A stretch of 64,000 bases of DNA from the NCBI RefSeq assembly GCF_040183065.1, contig NC_091120.1, forward strand, positions 21,609,708 to 21,673,707, given 5' to 3'. This DNA is from Periplaneta americana (Eukaryota; Arthropoda; Insecta; Blattodea; Blattidae). Below the pieces are notes generated by a model. The model saw nothing but the letters and a program-made list of their open reading frames with translations. It did not search any database and was not told where the DNA came from. Shown piece by piece: positions 23,177 to 37,474 of the stretch. A program made the translations under genes and the position numbers. The stretch's first letter is position 1. Each line of letters begins with the position of its first letter.

Positions 23177-23439
23177 TGAAATTAGATCTAATAAGCAGCT
23201 AAAAATTATGAGTTAAAATAGATGAGTTATCGCTAGACATCAAGTCACCCTTGGTTTTAGTGAGTTTTCTGAATGCACTTCCGCAGATGCGATTGTTATG
23301 GTTTGAATTTATATTTAAATGAAATGGTTTAACAAAATCTAACTTTCGAAGGCAGTTTGTTTCTAGATGTTGTTGAGGGAAGAAGTAAAGAAGCAGGAAT
23401 GGCAGAAAAAAGACAAGAAAGCAGTTTTCGCTACTCGAG

Positions 23440-23606
23440 AATAGAAAAATCATTGAAGAAGTAGACAGAGGAGAGAAGAAAAGCGAAGTAGCAAGAAAAT
23501 ATGGCATAAGTGCAATGACACGTTTCTCAAAGACAGAGTAAAATTTGAGAAATGTATTCAGTCTAATGCCGCTGGATCTCAAAGAAAGAATAAGTCAAAC
23601 TGTTAA
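23440..23606 (+). pseudogene. CENP-B/pogo-type HTH fragment
   Basis: The plus strand reads RKIIEEVDRGEKKSEVARKYGIS and then, after a one-base shift, TFLKDRVKFEKCIQS and stop. This is the first helix-turn-helix of pogo/Tigger transposases (xxIxxxxxxGxkxxxxAxxxgis.sTvsxiLK). It sits between the isolated pogo-like end at 20996 and a possible partner at about 25470. Confidence 0.6.
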
Positions 23607-23724
23607 AACAATATGTATTACTGTATCAATCTCTTAAGGTAATACTTCTAATGATTGATTCAGAACTCAATCTCATAGATCAAAATATTTCGAGAAATTG
23701 ATTCAACAAAATGGCTGTAAATGT

Positions 23725-23858
23725 GTTGTTGTTTTCTAATGCCAGGCATTTGACAATAAAGTCATTTGACCTCTTGCACTCCAATATTTTTCAAAGATAT
23801 TGTTATGGTTAGCCACTGACGCACAGATTTTGAGATGTTCTGAATCCATTTCTTGATT
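23725..23858 (-). mobile_element. 134-bp LINE 3' fragment with 14-bp duplication
   Basis: Read on the minus strand this is the last about 115 bp of the RNase H-bearing LINE ORF (from the EMDSEHL region to the TAG), ending GAAAACAACAACA without a 3' UTR. ATGGCTGTAAATGT flanks it at 23711-23724 and 23859-23872, so it is a genuine insertion. Confidence 0.93.
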
Positions 23859-24418
23859 ATGGCTGTAAATGTAAGAACACCTAACCTATATAACCCTGTT
23901 CAACGTACTTTTGCTTTGTAAAACTTAATTTTTGGCCCTAACAAGGCCATGATGAATGAAAAATATTGTAAAATATGCAAGAATAATTGAAGAAATGCCC
24001 AGAAACATGGCCTAACCCTCAAAATTAAAATTTTCTAGATAAGTGCTGCCATATGTTGTCGGATATGAGAACTACCATTTCTTACATTGGGCTATGCTCA
24101 AACCACCATATTAGGTATAATACAGCAAGTAGAAGTTCTTGTATTTCTTGAAAGACGTTTTCTGTAATGGCAAGAATGGGCTAACCAACTACTGCATCAC
24201 ACTATTGATAAGCAGGGTAACCAACGTAGTCTAAATGGAAAATACAATAATAAACAACTCTTGTATAGTTTGAAATTAGCAGTACATTATAGGTTTTAGA
24301 GAATAAAGTATTAACATAATATTACTACGAATTTTAAGAAACTAATAAATAATAACCATGTCAGATGTGGTATCTGAACAGTATTTATGTTGATGCACTG
24401 AACTTTTAAACAAAAACA

Positions 24419-24583
24419 ATGGCGGAAACAGAAGAAGGAAATGTTAATTGTGTGATATTTCCCCCTAAATATGATGGTTCCAGACCTACCAATCCCGCCA
24501 AACTCACAGATTTACAGGAAAGATTTATGCTCCACCAATATATCATGGCTATTATAGACCCTTACAGCTGCCTCAGAATCTGA
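24419..24583 (+). CDS. Unassigned 54-codon open frame
   Basis: ATG sits in a good start context (AAACAATGG). The frame reads MAETEEGNVNCVIFPPKYDG and continues to LTDLQERFMLHQYIMAI before TGA. The composition is protein-like and unlike the surrounding AT-rich DNA. I do not recognise it. It could be a first exon, the start of a mobile-element ORF or chance. Confidence 0.25.
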   Translation: MAETEEGNVNCVIFPPKYDGSRPTNPAKLTDLQERFMLHQYIMAIIDPYSCLRI

Positions 24584-24818
24584 GAACATTAATATGAGTC
24601 ATTCTTTGATAATGCTATTATTAAATGTCTTCTGCTCACACTTTCCTAGCCAAAATAATATTTGAAAAATTGTAATAAACCTAGTATGACATGTTAATAA
24701 AAGTCTAGTTCAAAAATTTAATGAATATTTTAGAGTTAGTAGTGAATAGAAATATTTTTATACAAAAGTTAGATTTTGTGAATGTTGAAACAAGTTCTCA
24801 AATAATTCTTTCTTTATT

Positions 24819-25062
24819 GGGTTATTTTACGACACTGTATCAACATCTAGGTTATTTAGCGTCTGAATGATATGAAGGTGATAATGCCGGTGAAATGAGT
24901 CCGGGGTCCAGCACCGAAAGTTACCCAGCATTTGCTCGTATTGGGTTGAGGGAAAAACCCCGGAAAAAACCTCAACCAGGTAACTTGCCCCGACCGGGAT
25001 TCGAACCCGGGCCACCTGGTTTCGCAGCCAGACGCGCTGACCGTTACTCCACAGGTGTGGAC
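24819..25062 (-). mobile_element. tRNA-derived SINE, family 3, 13-bp duplication
   Basis: Minus strand: head GTGGAGTAACGGTCAGCGCG, B box GGTTCGAATCCC, body with CCTCAACCCAATACG, and tail ACGCTAAATAACC...GTGTCGTAAAATAACC. TTCTTTCTTTATT flanks it at 24806-24818 and 25063-25075. A second copy lies at 44797-45049. Confidence 0.95.
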
Positions 25063-25592
25063 TTCTTTCTTTATTATGTAAGTTTTCATGTTATGGGATA
25101 TAATAAAGAACTGTTTTGTAACAAAAATATACATTTATATTGTCTGCTTGAATCTCATGATCACAAATATGGATAAAGATCATTATTAATATTTTTTACA
25201 AAACTAAATTTTTCTCCATTTTAAAAAAGTGTGGGTCAGCCTGTTTTTCTGACCATGTCTTCAATTATTCATTTGTCAAATATGCATAATTATCATTATG
25301 GTACCGATTCTTATTGAAATTTCAATATAATATGGATATACAGTATAACCTAACCCATAATATGGGACACAATTTGTAGGCAAATTTAATCAATTTTCGG
25401 TTTAACGAAATTTCACTACAACGAAAATAATTACAGTCCCCCTCAAGTTCGTTACATTGGCTTTTCACTATAATGCATTGCTAATCTTGAAATATCTTTA
25501 TCCCTTGCTTATAGTGTCCATAAAGGGTCGCATCTCACAACAGATCACTTACAGTATTTATAATCCATGAATATGAGACAAAATCCGTCAGA

Positions 25593-25941
25593 ATATGAGA
25601 CAAAATAAATGAACGGATTACTTAGACTTCAACAAACAAAATTTGATAACACAATCTCAAGGGAAAAAATGGAACTCTCTGCATCATAATTCACAGTTAA
25701 TTCCCGATTTACCACGAAAATCGTCTGTAGCTGCATTTAGATTGGCAACAGGCATGATTGTTTGGCCAAACACCTGCGTAGAATATTTCAGTCGCCTAAC
25801 TGTCCATTGTACAACTCAAACCAAGAAATGGATTCGGAACACCTCAAAATCTGTGCTTCAGTGGCTGACCATGATAATATCTTTGAAAAATATTGGAGTG
25901 CAAGAGGTCAAATGACTTTATTGTCAAACGCCTGGCATTAG
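25593..25941 (+). mobile_element. LINE 3' fragment inserted in another LINE
   Basis: From 25618 this matches the last about 325 bp of the RNase H-bearing LINE ORF at 22740-23072 at about 95 percent, and it ends exactly at the TAG. AAATCCGTCAGA is present at 25581-25592 and 25942-25953. Between the left duplication and the start of homology are 25 bp that repeat the sequence just left of the duplication, so the 5' junction is complex. Confidence 0.85.
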
Positions 25942-25945
25942 AAAT

Positions 25946-26500
25946 CCGTCAGAGTCGTGTAGGACTATTTTAAAAAAACTACAAATAATGCCCATGGCTT
26001 GTCAGTATATCTTTTCATTAATAGTCTTCCTCGTATGTAATCGTGAAAACTTTGTAACTAATTCAACAGTTCATAGCATAAATACACGTCAAAAAAATGA
26101 CTTTCATACTCCATCGGCAAGTCTATCGTGCTATCAAAAAGGAGTGCGTTATATGGCAGTAAAAATTTTTAATAGCCTCCCTATCGATATAAAAAATGAA
26201 ACTCAAAACATAAAATTATTTAGGGCCAAATTAAAGAAGTACCTAATTTCTCACGCCTTCTATTCTGCAGGTGAATTCATGACATTCAATAACACTTCAT
26301 GAAATTGATACTAAAACTTTGTGTTGTACTAGTAGACTATATTGTAAATCTCGTCTGTATATATTTCATCTAGACTGTGACTATAAATTAAGATTTTATA
26401 ATAGTATTAAGTTTTTTGACTTGTTCCATATTCCAGCTGTAAGCATGTATGAATACCATGGAATGTTAATAAATACAATACAATACAATACAACAACATA
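25946..26500 (+). pseudogene. Second LINE 3' end with (AATAC)n tail
   Basis: The plus-strand frame reads SCRTILKKLQIMPMACQYIFS, then STVHSINTRQKNDFHTPSAS and CYQKGVRYMAVKIFNSLP. It closes ISHAFYS...EFMTFNNTS and stop at 26300. This is the C-terminal end of reverse transcriptases of the Jockey/CR1-like group in insects. About 200 bp of 3' UTR follow, and the copy ends in AATAC repeats (26472-26495). The RNase H-LINE tail interrupts its upstream part. The exact clade is an inference. Confidence 0.75.
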
Positions 26501-26512
26501 AATGAAAGGAAA

Positions 26513-26665
26513 GAAATATGAGAAGATTTGAGGGAGGTGGGATATGATGCTATGGACTAGATTAATCTTGTTCAGGATAGGGACTGATGGTGGGCTTATG
26601 TGAGGGCAGCAATGAACCTCCAGGTTCTCTAAAAGCCATTTGTCAGTAAGTCCCCTCTTCCATTA
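26513..26665 (+). mobile_element. RTE-like 3' terminal fragment
   Basis: ATTTGAGGGAGGTGGGATATG and the text through AAAAGCCATTTGTCAGTAAG match the 3' end of the internally deleted element at 40368-40570. It codes in part for LREVGYDAMD and VRAAMNLQV-like residues. It is heavily 5'-truncated. Confidence 0.85.
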
Positions 26666-26785
26666 CCATGAATAATCGAATTCACTGTACTTGGTTTGTA
26701 ACAATTCAATCAATATAAATATACTACAAAAAATATATATATTCGTGTGCCACTCTGTATACAATTCATGTGCCAAACAGTTGTG

Positions 26786-27190
<405 letters not shown>

Positions 27191-27430
27191 TTATTCACAG
27201 AATATTGCATATGGCACAATCTATTTAACATTATACATATGCAAGCACTTTGAATTACCTACCAATTATAATAATTATTATAACAATCCTACGATACTGA
27301 ACGAAAATATTCCCTCACCAATAGAAAATAACTGCTTCTTTGGTAAATTGTACACACTCATTAAGAACAACAGTATGAATACTGAGAACTACACAATATT
27401 ACTTTACATAGTAAAATTAACATTTGTTTC

Positions 27431-27670
27431 GACTTCTAACAGCTTGCTAGCAGCATGGGTTACAGGTTGTCGTCATGGCAACCAGGGTTAACCTTGGCAG
27501 TAGCCAATCACCGTTTGATTCTCCCTGCTCTCTTCGCCAAAGTTTGAAGGCAATGCTGTCACATTATCGAACATATTGCACGTGAGTTATTGACAATCTT
27601 CTAGCAGTAGCAGCAAGTTGCCATGACAGCAGACCTATAAGTAATGCAAGCTAGCAAGCTGTCAGAAGTC
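27431..27670. mobile_element. 240-bp MITE with 21-bp inverted ends
   Basis: The left end, GACTTCTAACAGCTTGCTAG at 27431, is the inverse of the right end (CTAGCAAGCTGTCAGAAGTC, to 27670) with one mismatch. A second pair inside is GTCATGGCAAC (27473) and GTTGCCATGAC. It lies in the intron between the last two constitutive CtBP exons. The superfamily is unknown. Confidence 0.75.
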
Positions 27671-27699
27671 AAAAGAAACGTTAATTCTACTATAAAACA

Positions 27700-29543
<1,844 letters not shown>

Positions 29544-29769
29544 TCAACTAGAAGCCACCATCTGAACATAAACTCGTATTATGCATTTGAATTAAGTTAA
29601 AGTGCTAGAAAGGAGGAAGTTTCTGTAATTTCAAACTGAATTTTACTTATACCTACTTCATGACTTACACACTGTACATTTCGAAAAACAGAATTCAACT
29701 ACATTTATACACACGTTCGTGTGTGTGTTGAAGAATATTGTGCTGATGCTTAATGTTTTTAATGGCATG

Positions 29770-29797
29770 TTGCTCTTTTTTTTTTTTTTTTTTTAAA
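29770..29797. repeat. Poly-T run
   Basis: A long T-run may mark the tail of an undefined minus-strand retroposed sequence, but no body or target duplication was recognised. Confidence 0.5.
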
Positions 29798-30035
29798 GTA
29801 ATGGTGGGTACTTGACTTGCATCAATCACCCAAGCATAGTGGGTGATGTGTCAAAGCTTTTTGTTCTTCCAGCCGCCATGAAGACACACTATCAATCAAT
29901 AGCACCACTGACGACGAGTTCATCTAAATATCACCCAATTATCCCAAAAATATCTCAAGAAAAAAAATTCACCAAGACATGCTAATATATCAATAATGTT
30001 AGTTCTGAAATAAAAAAAAAAAAACTAATATTATC

Positions 30036-30576
30036 TGCCAATAGATGCTTTATGGTCTTGGAAGACATATGAAATCCCAAATTATATTTAGGAATACAAA
30101 AGTTATGATGTATAAAATTCTTATAAGGTCTGTACTATCTTACGCATCTGAGACTTGGCCATTGTCGAAGTCAGATGCGACATTATTATGTACATTTGAA
30201 AGAAAGATTCTTAGGCAAATCTTTGGACCAGTTAGAGAAAACGGAACATGGAGAAGAAAATATAATTTCGAACTATACAGATTATATGAGCCGGACATTG
30301 TTGAATTTATAAAAATAAGAAGATTGGATTGGGCCGGGCATGTTGTGAGAATGCAAGATGATAGGGTTGCGAAGAGAGTTTTTAAATTTATTCCAATGGA
30401 AAGAAGGAAGGTTGGGAGACCGAGATTGAGATGGGAAGACTGTGTGATGGATGACATCAAGACTTTGGGTGTTAGAAATTGGAGAAGTTTGGCATTGGAT
30501 AGGGAGGAATGGCCTGAAGTAGGCCAGGGCCCATGAAGGGCTGTCGTGCCATTGATGATGATGATGATGATGCTAA
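30036..30576 (+). pseudogene. RTE-like ORF2 3' end with (ATG)n tail
   Basis: A 163-codon frame shows NTKVMMYKILIRSVLSYASE, TFERKILRQIFGPV, and KIRRLDWAGHVVRMQDDR, then GRPRLRWEDCVMDD. These are the thumb and C-terminal blocks typical of RTE-like elements (LTYGSETW, then GHVxR and GRPxxRW). The ORF is open to 30533 and the copy ends in ATG repeats (30554-30572). It is 5'-truncated and lies in a CtBP intron. The family is the same as that at 797-1490. Confidence 0.9.
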
Positions 30577-30771
30577 TATATCCCCCTCCTTCAGCCAAAA
30601 GATATGATGGTTTTGCATAGAATTACCAACAAATGACAATGAATTTCGCACGTCAGCCTGACAGAATTCTCATTAATAAGATAAAAATTCGTTTACACCA
30701 ATATTATCATCGTCTTCTCGAAGTCTGAACTTTTCAAAAAGTGAATTGTATATACCGAATCCTTCACGTTA

Positions 30772-31261
30772 CAGTAACACTTCATATATACGATTTTATA
30801 AAGGCCCCAAGAAAAAAAAGCATAATGAGAAAATCGTACAATTGAGTGAAATGACATTTAATAACATCTGAAATAGTATTGAAGACTATATAGGAAGAAT
30901 GGGTTAAGTTGATTTAGTAGAACTTTTCACAAGAAAATTTTATAACTATACAGTTAAGACATCTGTGAGTCTATAATATTGTACTCAAATTTATAATAAA
31001 TTCTTGAAGAATGTAAGATTATGATCTTCATTTAATAACATGTGATTATCTTATAAAACAGTCAGTTATTTTGCATTGCTTGCTCCTGAGGAATAAACCA
31101 GGCCCTCAAATTGTGGTATCCGTATTTGTTCAGTTACATCATGGTGTGTTACAAAATGTTTCACTGTTCCTAAAGCAGTAATGGCCTCATTAAAAGACAC
31201 AAGATTGTTGGAGGCAAGCATGGCAGCTTCGAATTTCCACGAATTTCAAAGTGGGCCATAT
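30772..31261 (-). mobile_element. pogo/Tigger-like 3' part
   Basis: CAGTAACACTTCATATATACG, preceded by TA at 30770, has the form of a Tigger end with a subterminal GGCCCC. About 300 bp inside, the minus strand codes for the C-terminal end of a transposase. The other end was not found. A 182-bp MITE interrupts it at 31262. Confidence 0.5.
31066..31240 (-). pseudogene. Tigger-type transposase C-terminal remnant
   Basis: Minus strand: AAMLASNNLVSFNEAITALG, then TVKHFVTHHDVTEQIRI and QFEGLVYSSGASNAK, then TAA. The VSFxEAxxALxTVxxF segment resembles the amphipathic tail of Tigger/jerky-like transposases. It has the right orientation relative to the end at 30772. Confidence 0.45.
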
Positions 31262-31443
31262 CACAGTCTAGTATATACAGTCACGAAGCTCAATACGTAG
31301 TAAATATGCATCCATAGACAGTTGCTAACCACTAGGATCGCTAATATCACCTCATTACAGACAATGCGAAATAGTACCGGCACAGTCTATTGTTCCTAGC
31401 ACCCTCACAGCTCAAGCTTCGTGACTGTATATACTAGACAGTG
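31262..31443. mobile_element. 182-bp MITE, 7-bp target duplication, copy 1
   Basis: The ends are CACAGTCTAGTATATACAGT and inverted CACTGTCTAGTATATACAGT; the inverted repeat extends through CACGAAGCT (about 29 bp). GCCATAT flanks it at 31255-31261 and 31444-31450. A second copy in inverse orientation lies at 41696-41994. There is no coding capacity. Confidence 0.92.
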
Positions 31444-31996
31444 GCCATATCGTAACAGCTGTATTTTCGCGTTATTACATTTTCATGGCAAATCTAATTT
31501 AGAGCAAAATTGATTTAGAACATATAAATGACGTAAAGTATCTCCTAGGGTTTAAAATACAATTGTATAGTGTAAAAAAATGTATAAACGAAAAACATAT
31601 AACCAAAATAAATGAACATAAGTATAGGAATTCTGCCAGGACTTCAGAACAAAAAAAGTGAGAAACTTATAAAAGAAGTTTCACGCAGGAGGTCACTAAA
31701 TTGTAGAGTGCTACTTAAAAGTATGTAGGTATTTAATGCTCTTGTTTAACAATCGAGTTATTTTCTCTCTTGCTTCCCAGTATTTAGATGTAAGAATTTT
31801 ATTTTGTTGAAATGCTTCACATCGTGTTAAATGATTATACTTAAAAGTGACATTTAATAGATTGTATATAACCTACACTAAGAAGTAAATGACAGTATTC
31901 AGTAATTAACTATATTAAGCCCAGGAATTACAAATAGTAAAATTAAGAGAGAAAGGAGATAGAAGTACTGTATGAGTATGCAAATCATATTTTATA

Positions 31997-32795
31997 CAGT
32001 GAAACCTCTCATTTATGGACATCGAAGGGACATAACAATCTGTCCGCATCTGGGAGGTGTCCTTTATTGGGAGGGAGGCTCCCCATTCTAACAGTAAATT
32101 TATAATATGCATTATTTATCCTTTCACACTTTAAATGAAATGTAGTACTGCAGTTTAATTCTAAATACAGAATAGCCTACTACAGTAAATTCTTTGCAAC
32201 TTTGAACTACAGTAGATAAGACCGGAAAAGGAAAATACAGTACTGTGTCATGCAATTTTATTCTAGGTCTACAGTTATGCAGTAATGTAATTTACATTTT
32301 TCAACTTAACCTCTACGTTCAGATGCTATGTCTCTCGAAACAGAACTGACTGAAGTGAAAGTGAAGAGAATAATCCTACTAACCCTATCATGTGTTGAAT
32401 ACAATTTCACGATCGCAGAAATCTTGGACCCATCAGACAGATTAAATTTTATGACTTTGTTTATCCACCCGCTTTCAGCTCACAAGGGGTAGCCGGCTGG
32501 GCTAGTGGTAGCCTACGAGACCCTTAGGCCTAGTCTTCTTTCATGTTAAGGAATTTTTGTACTAAATTTTCCATTTTTGTAACACATTAGGTCTTGAAAC
32601 CCAAGTTCTGTTCGCAGTCAGGAGGTAAAGCAAGCTTTAGGACTGTGAAACAGCTGTCCGTGTCCGTGTCTGAGAGTGTCCATAAACGAGAGTTAAATTT
32701 ATCATTATTTCTATAGTATTTCCGTTGGGACATAAAAATCTGTCCGTATATGAGTGTCCGTATCTTGGGGGTGTCCGTAAGGAGAGGTTTCACTG
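31997..32795. mobile_element. pogo/Tigger-like MITE, 799 bp
   Basis: The left end is CAGTGAAACCTCTCATTTATGG and the right end, inverted, is CAGTGAAACCTCTCCTTACGG, flanked by TA. Several copies of a GTCCGTAT/GTCCGCAT motif follow at each end. No transposase remnant was recognised inside. Confidence 0.88.
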
Positions 32796-33566
32796 TATTT
32801 GATAATAGTGAGGTGTTTGATAGTTTAAGAGATTAATTTTCAATTTCTTTCGACAGCTTGGAGGAAATTCCAAGCTTTAGCAAGTGACACTGCGAAAGAT
32901 AAATAAAGAGTATGGTCTAGTATTGTGTAAGGAATTGTTAGGACAGGGCATTGTTCATAGCAAGGTGGAAGTTGTGAAAATCAGAAAGCCAACTGATACG
33001 ATTTCATAAATATCTTGTGAGGATGTACTTAATATATTAAACATAAGGGCCAAGGAATAGAAGGTTCTTCGCTCACTCAGCTGAAGTCATGATAACATTT
33101 TCAGGGATGGAGTTACATGATGAGATTGATGGATGTTCAGGTAAAATGCACACGCACATTATGAACATGCTGGCGTCTGTGAGTGAGATTAACACGTAAG
33201 TCAGTAAATAATTAGTCACAATAATCACAATAATCAATATAATGTTGCAGAAGAGGTATTTTCTATTTAAGAGAAGGTTGTTAAATTTTGACAATGGTGA
33301 AGTGGAAATAACAGAGATAAATTAAGTAGTGCTGTAAGTACCACATTAATAATAAATTCAACATCAAGAAATGTGGCAAAGTTATGTCGTCGTCCTAATC
33401 CTCCCCCTCCCCTAACCTTTCAAAATCATCAGAATCAATGTCATTATCAACATCCTCGACATCACTTTCATCTTCATAGTTTAAGCCAACTGCTCACTTC
33501 TTACTGTACATCTAGTACATCTTCCTTTCACAAAGTGATCAAAATCTTAAATTTAGCTGTGCCGTA

Positions 33567-35385
33567 TATACCATGTGTATTTTAAATTATAGTACATCAA
33601 TCAAACTCCTGTATCTCCTCATGAGGAGCATAGGGCATTCACAAAGTGCCTCCATCAGACCCTATTTGTAGCCAACTTCTTCACTTCGCTCCATGTTTTC
33701 CCCTCCCTAGCAATTTCCTCCAAAACTGTTCTCTTCCATGTATTTTTTGGCCTTCCTCTTGTTCTACTACCCTGAGGGTTCCAATCCAAAGCTATTCTTT
33801 CTACTGCTCCATCTTCTTTCCTGATTGTGTACCCTATCCAATTCCACTTTCGTCTTTTGATTTCTATTGTGATTTCTTTCTGATTTGTTATCCTCCATAG
33901 TTCTGAGTTTGTGATTATATCTGGCCATCTAATTTTTAAAATTCTTCGTAAACATCTATTAACAAATGTTTGCAGTTTATTTTGTATAATTTTACTTGTT
34001 TTCCATGTCTCACAGCCATATAATAAGACTGATTTCACATTACTGTTAAAGATTTTAATTTTTGTAGATCTAGATATAATATAACATTTCCATATTGGGT
34101 ACAAATGGAAAAATGCACTATTTTCATTTTTTATTCGGTTCTTTACATCCTCAAAGGCTCCACCATCCTTGTCAATTATACTACCCAAATATTTAAATTC
34201 TTGAACAGTATCAATGTCATTATTATTTATTATAGCTTTATCTGTCTTTTTACTATTTAATCTCATTTCTTTAGTTTTCTTTACGTTTATTTTCATATGA
34301 GCCCCTTTTATTACTTCTAATAAAGTATTAACTTTATTCTGCATATCACCAAAACTATGGAATCCCCATCTTATACCGCTTCTAACATTGCCAACAGAAA
34401 TTATAGTACATAGGGAATTAATATTGCCATAAGAAATCCATGTATAAAAAACTGAAAGTGGAATTACATGTAGCTGGTGGCCATGTGTAATAAATTAGTA
34501 GGCCTTGTAGAAAAAAAGACTATCTACTGATTATTGCCAACTAAAATTCTGTTTGATGGCATTAGTCTTGAAACAATGGATTATTACACTACAGAAGAAA
34601 AGATTTTATTAAAGGTAGGCGCTCCTTTACCAGAAAAAATTTGTTTGGTGTATTCGCATTTTTATTATGGTATCGCTCACTTGTCCACATGTCCGAATTA
34701 ATAATCAAATAGTGTTGTAATTTATCACTAGAGCACATTATTTCATTGTAGTGTTTTGAACTGAACTGGATATAAAATGAATAGCTCTGTAACTTAAACT
34801 ATGAAGGACATACCTGGTTAATTTAGTATTTTCCCAATCTCATCCCTTATGTTTTCTCCATATTACATTGCTATAATTCTAATTCCATAAATTATAAAGT
34901 CCTTCATACTGTTGGACCTAATAAAATAGCATTCGCATCATCTATTTCATTATACCTTCAATATTACCGCAATTGGAGACCTTGCAATCGACATATTTGC
35001 CATGACAATCCTTATTTCGATCTTGGACTGTACGGAAATCCATTCAGAATTTTCTGGACGGAATCCGGTCATGTCAACAGAGGCAAGGCGGCCAAGTGGA
35101 CGATGCTCCATTTAAAATAATGCAAAGAATAAAAATCCGAATGTTCCGTACAGAGCCAATCCGGTAAGTGAGCGCCTATCTTTATTGAATCATATGAAAT
35201 TCATCATCAGGATCATGTATATGATAAGTTGGCAATGATCAGTAGACAGTCTTCTTCTCTTCAAGGCCTACTAATGTATTACACATGGCCAGCTACATGA
35301 AATTCCACTTTCAATTTTTCATACATGGATTTCTTACAGCGATGTTAATTCCCTATGTACTATAGTTTCAAATACACATGGTATA
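33567..35385. mobile_element. Long foldback element split by an RTE copy
   Basis: The arms pair over about 260 bp: left 33567-33597 plus 34412-34640, right about 35140-35385. Examples are CATAGGGAATTAATATTGCC against inverted CATAGGGAATTAACATCGCT, and TAGGCGCTCC against TAGGCGCTCA. The interior (34640-35140) has no coding sequence. The left arm is interrupted by the RTE-like copy at 33598-34397. Confidence 0.8.
33598..34397 (-). pseudogene. RTE-like ORF2 3' end, 14-bp duplication
   Basis: AAATTATAGTACAT flanks this copy at 33584-33597 and 34398-34411. The minus-strand frame 34344-33655 (229 codons, no lesion) starts in a VKKTKEMRLN block, then EFKYLGSIIDKDGG, VLLYGCETW, CLRRILKIRW and GRPKNTWKRTVLEE. 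These blocks follow the YADD active site in RTE-like reverse transcriptases. The YADD box is lost by 5' truncation. The 3' UTR is only about 60 bp. Confidence 0.93.
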
Positions 35386-35425
35386 ATACCTCTGCTACTA
35401 ATCTGTATTGCTAGTGATATTATCT

Positions 35426-35515
35426 ATAGTAATGTCACAAGAGGTCTGAGATTTGCCAATAAATCCACGAGCGGAGCGAGTGCACTTATTTGGGAAATCT
35501 CAGACCTTGAGTGAC
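35426..35515. repeat. Short hairpin
   Basis: ATGTCACAAGAGGTCTGAGA at about 35430 is answered by inverted ATGTCACTCAAGGTCTGAGA ending at 35512. The loop holds GAGCGGAGCGAGTG. It is a compact 85-bp stem-loop right of the foldback element. Confidence 0.75.
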
Positions 35516-35827
35516 ATTTATTAGGACTATTTCGTGAATAAAATAAAAATGTAAATAATATATCCCTCAAATTCGCTCACAAAATGTTAATAATTGTATA
35601 TTTACGAATACTTAACCTATTCAGACATTGTGAAGTCGAAATAGATGAATAATGATTACTGCAATAAAGAAATTGAATGTTATTCAGTAATGCCAATTGA
35701 GAAAAGCGACTACAGGTTTAAAAATGTTAATTACATGTACTGCGCTTTTCTCTTGTTATTATAACAGAAATACGTTTTCATTATCTGCTGAAATCATAAT
35801 TTAATTTAAACATTTTATAGTATAATT

Positions 35828-36562
35828 CAATGGCGTAGCGTCAATGTAAGCTAAAAAGCTCAGCTTCCCCAGTTAATAATAATTTCATAACAAACCTGCA
35901 GTTTATGAACAAAATTATTTATTAATTTTAATAGAGTTTATATTTATGCGTTAAATATTGTGATGCGGCAGCTCAGGATGATTTGTGATGCAGCAGTAAA
36001 CAAGAAGCCTGCACACACCAGCTTCCAAACAGATTGGTTTCTTACACTCATTCTTCTGTGTAACCCACCCCGCAGATTTTCCATCCCTTTCTAACTAAAC
36101 TATCCTGGTCGCAAGGCACGGAAGAAGCTAGCTTTTACATTGAAAGTTTCTGTCCGAGTTATCCCTTTTCGTGAGTTGTGTTCAGTTGAAGGTTAGTGTG
36201 CATTGCGGCTGATATAATAAATAATGAGTGAAATAACAGTTCCTGACACCAATTTACTTGAATTTTTAGGACAATTCTATTATCAAGACTGACTTACGAA
36301 CAAAAGTGCGATTTAAAAAACAAATGACCGTGTCTATTTGTTAGAGATATGTGTAAACCATGAAATCATATTTTACTATGTAGCATTTGAGGTCATGCCT
36401 TATTGGTGTTACTTACGAGGTTCCAACCAATCTTCGGACTGCTGACTTGACATTGACTACTATTTATTTTTAGACTATATTTTTGTAATACGTTTTCTCA
36501 CATGTACATGAAAGACAACTTGAGTTAGCTTCCCCTGCTCAAAATTTCATGCTACGCCACTG
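35828..36562. mobile_element. hAT-type MITE, 735 bp, perfect 8-bp duplication
   Basis: GTATAATT occurs at 35820-35827 and 36563-36570. The ends are CAATGGCGTAGC and inverted CAGTGGCGTAGC, the well-known hAT-type CAGTGGCGTAGC end, followed by an AGCTTCCCC block at both sides. A short plus-strand frame starts at 36224 (MSEITVPDTN) and soon stops. No dimerisation domain was seen. Confidence 0.94.
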
Positions 36563-36958
36563 GTATAATTACAAACAACCTGATTAATACATTAATTAAA
36601 TGAACAATTGTTATGAAGGAGTGTCATTTTCTTTAGATACAATGGACATGGAATTAGAAGACGAAGATGTAGATGTGGGAGTAGGATTTCGCACTTTATT
36701 TAGTACAATGGATTCATGCTCATTGATTTATGTGGAAACAGTTGGCGACACCGACTAAACAAAAGACCGACCATGCGATAAATTGATAGTGATATATCGA
36801 GCTACAGAAATTATCGCGATGTATGACTGTGATTAGTTGGAATTCAAAATTTCATTACACTTCACTGGCCGAAAATGGAATAACGTCATAAACAAAATAG
36901 TCATCAGAAATTTGAAGCTTCTCTGCAACTGAATAAATTAAACAAAAAAAAACACTTA

Positions 36959-37096
<138 letters not shown>

Positions 37097-37474
37097 CTAG
37101 AGGGTGTGGTGAGGAACAAACAAAAAAACAATGTGTACAGAAACATCGTAATCAAATTCTACAAAACACAGTGGAAAATTAATATAACGTGGTAAATATA
37201 TTGTAACTTGAGAGATAAAATCATTAATAACCCTTTGTCCATTAACTTAAGCGAACAAGGTGACTAACTTCGCCACCATTTTTATTACAAATCACACAAG
37301 TACGATGACTTCACATTTTATTCTAATATGAATATTTATTAGTATTACTAATGCCACATACAAAAAATGAAACATGCAGGACAAACGCAACATAAAGTAT
37401 AAGTTATGAAGAGAAATGAATTCTTTAATGTGAGGCCCAATACCTAGAAATCGAAGTATATAGATTTACTGATA

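Noticed and set aside
24827-25176. Several open frames over the SINE
   Set aside because: They lie in a tRNA-derived SINE with clear target duplication.
20996-25470. A single 4.5-kb pogo-like element from the end at 20996 to TATAGTGAAA-like sequence near 25470
   Set aside because: Terminal similarity is weak and several unrelated insertions lie between; kept only as an isolated end plus an HTH fragment.
33646-33900. Plus-strand 84-codon open frame rich in Pro/Ser/Phe
   Set aside because: Antisense to the RTE-like reverse transcriptase frame.
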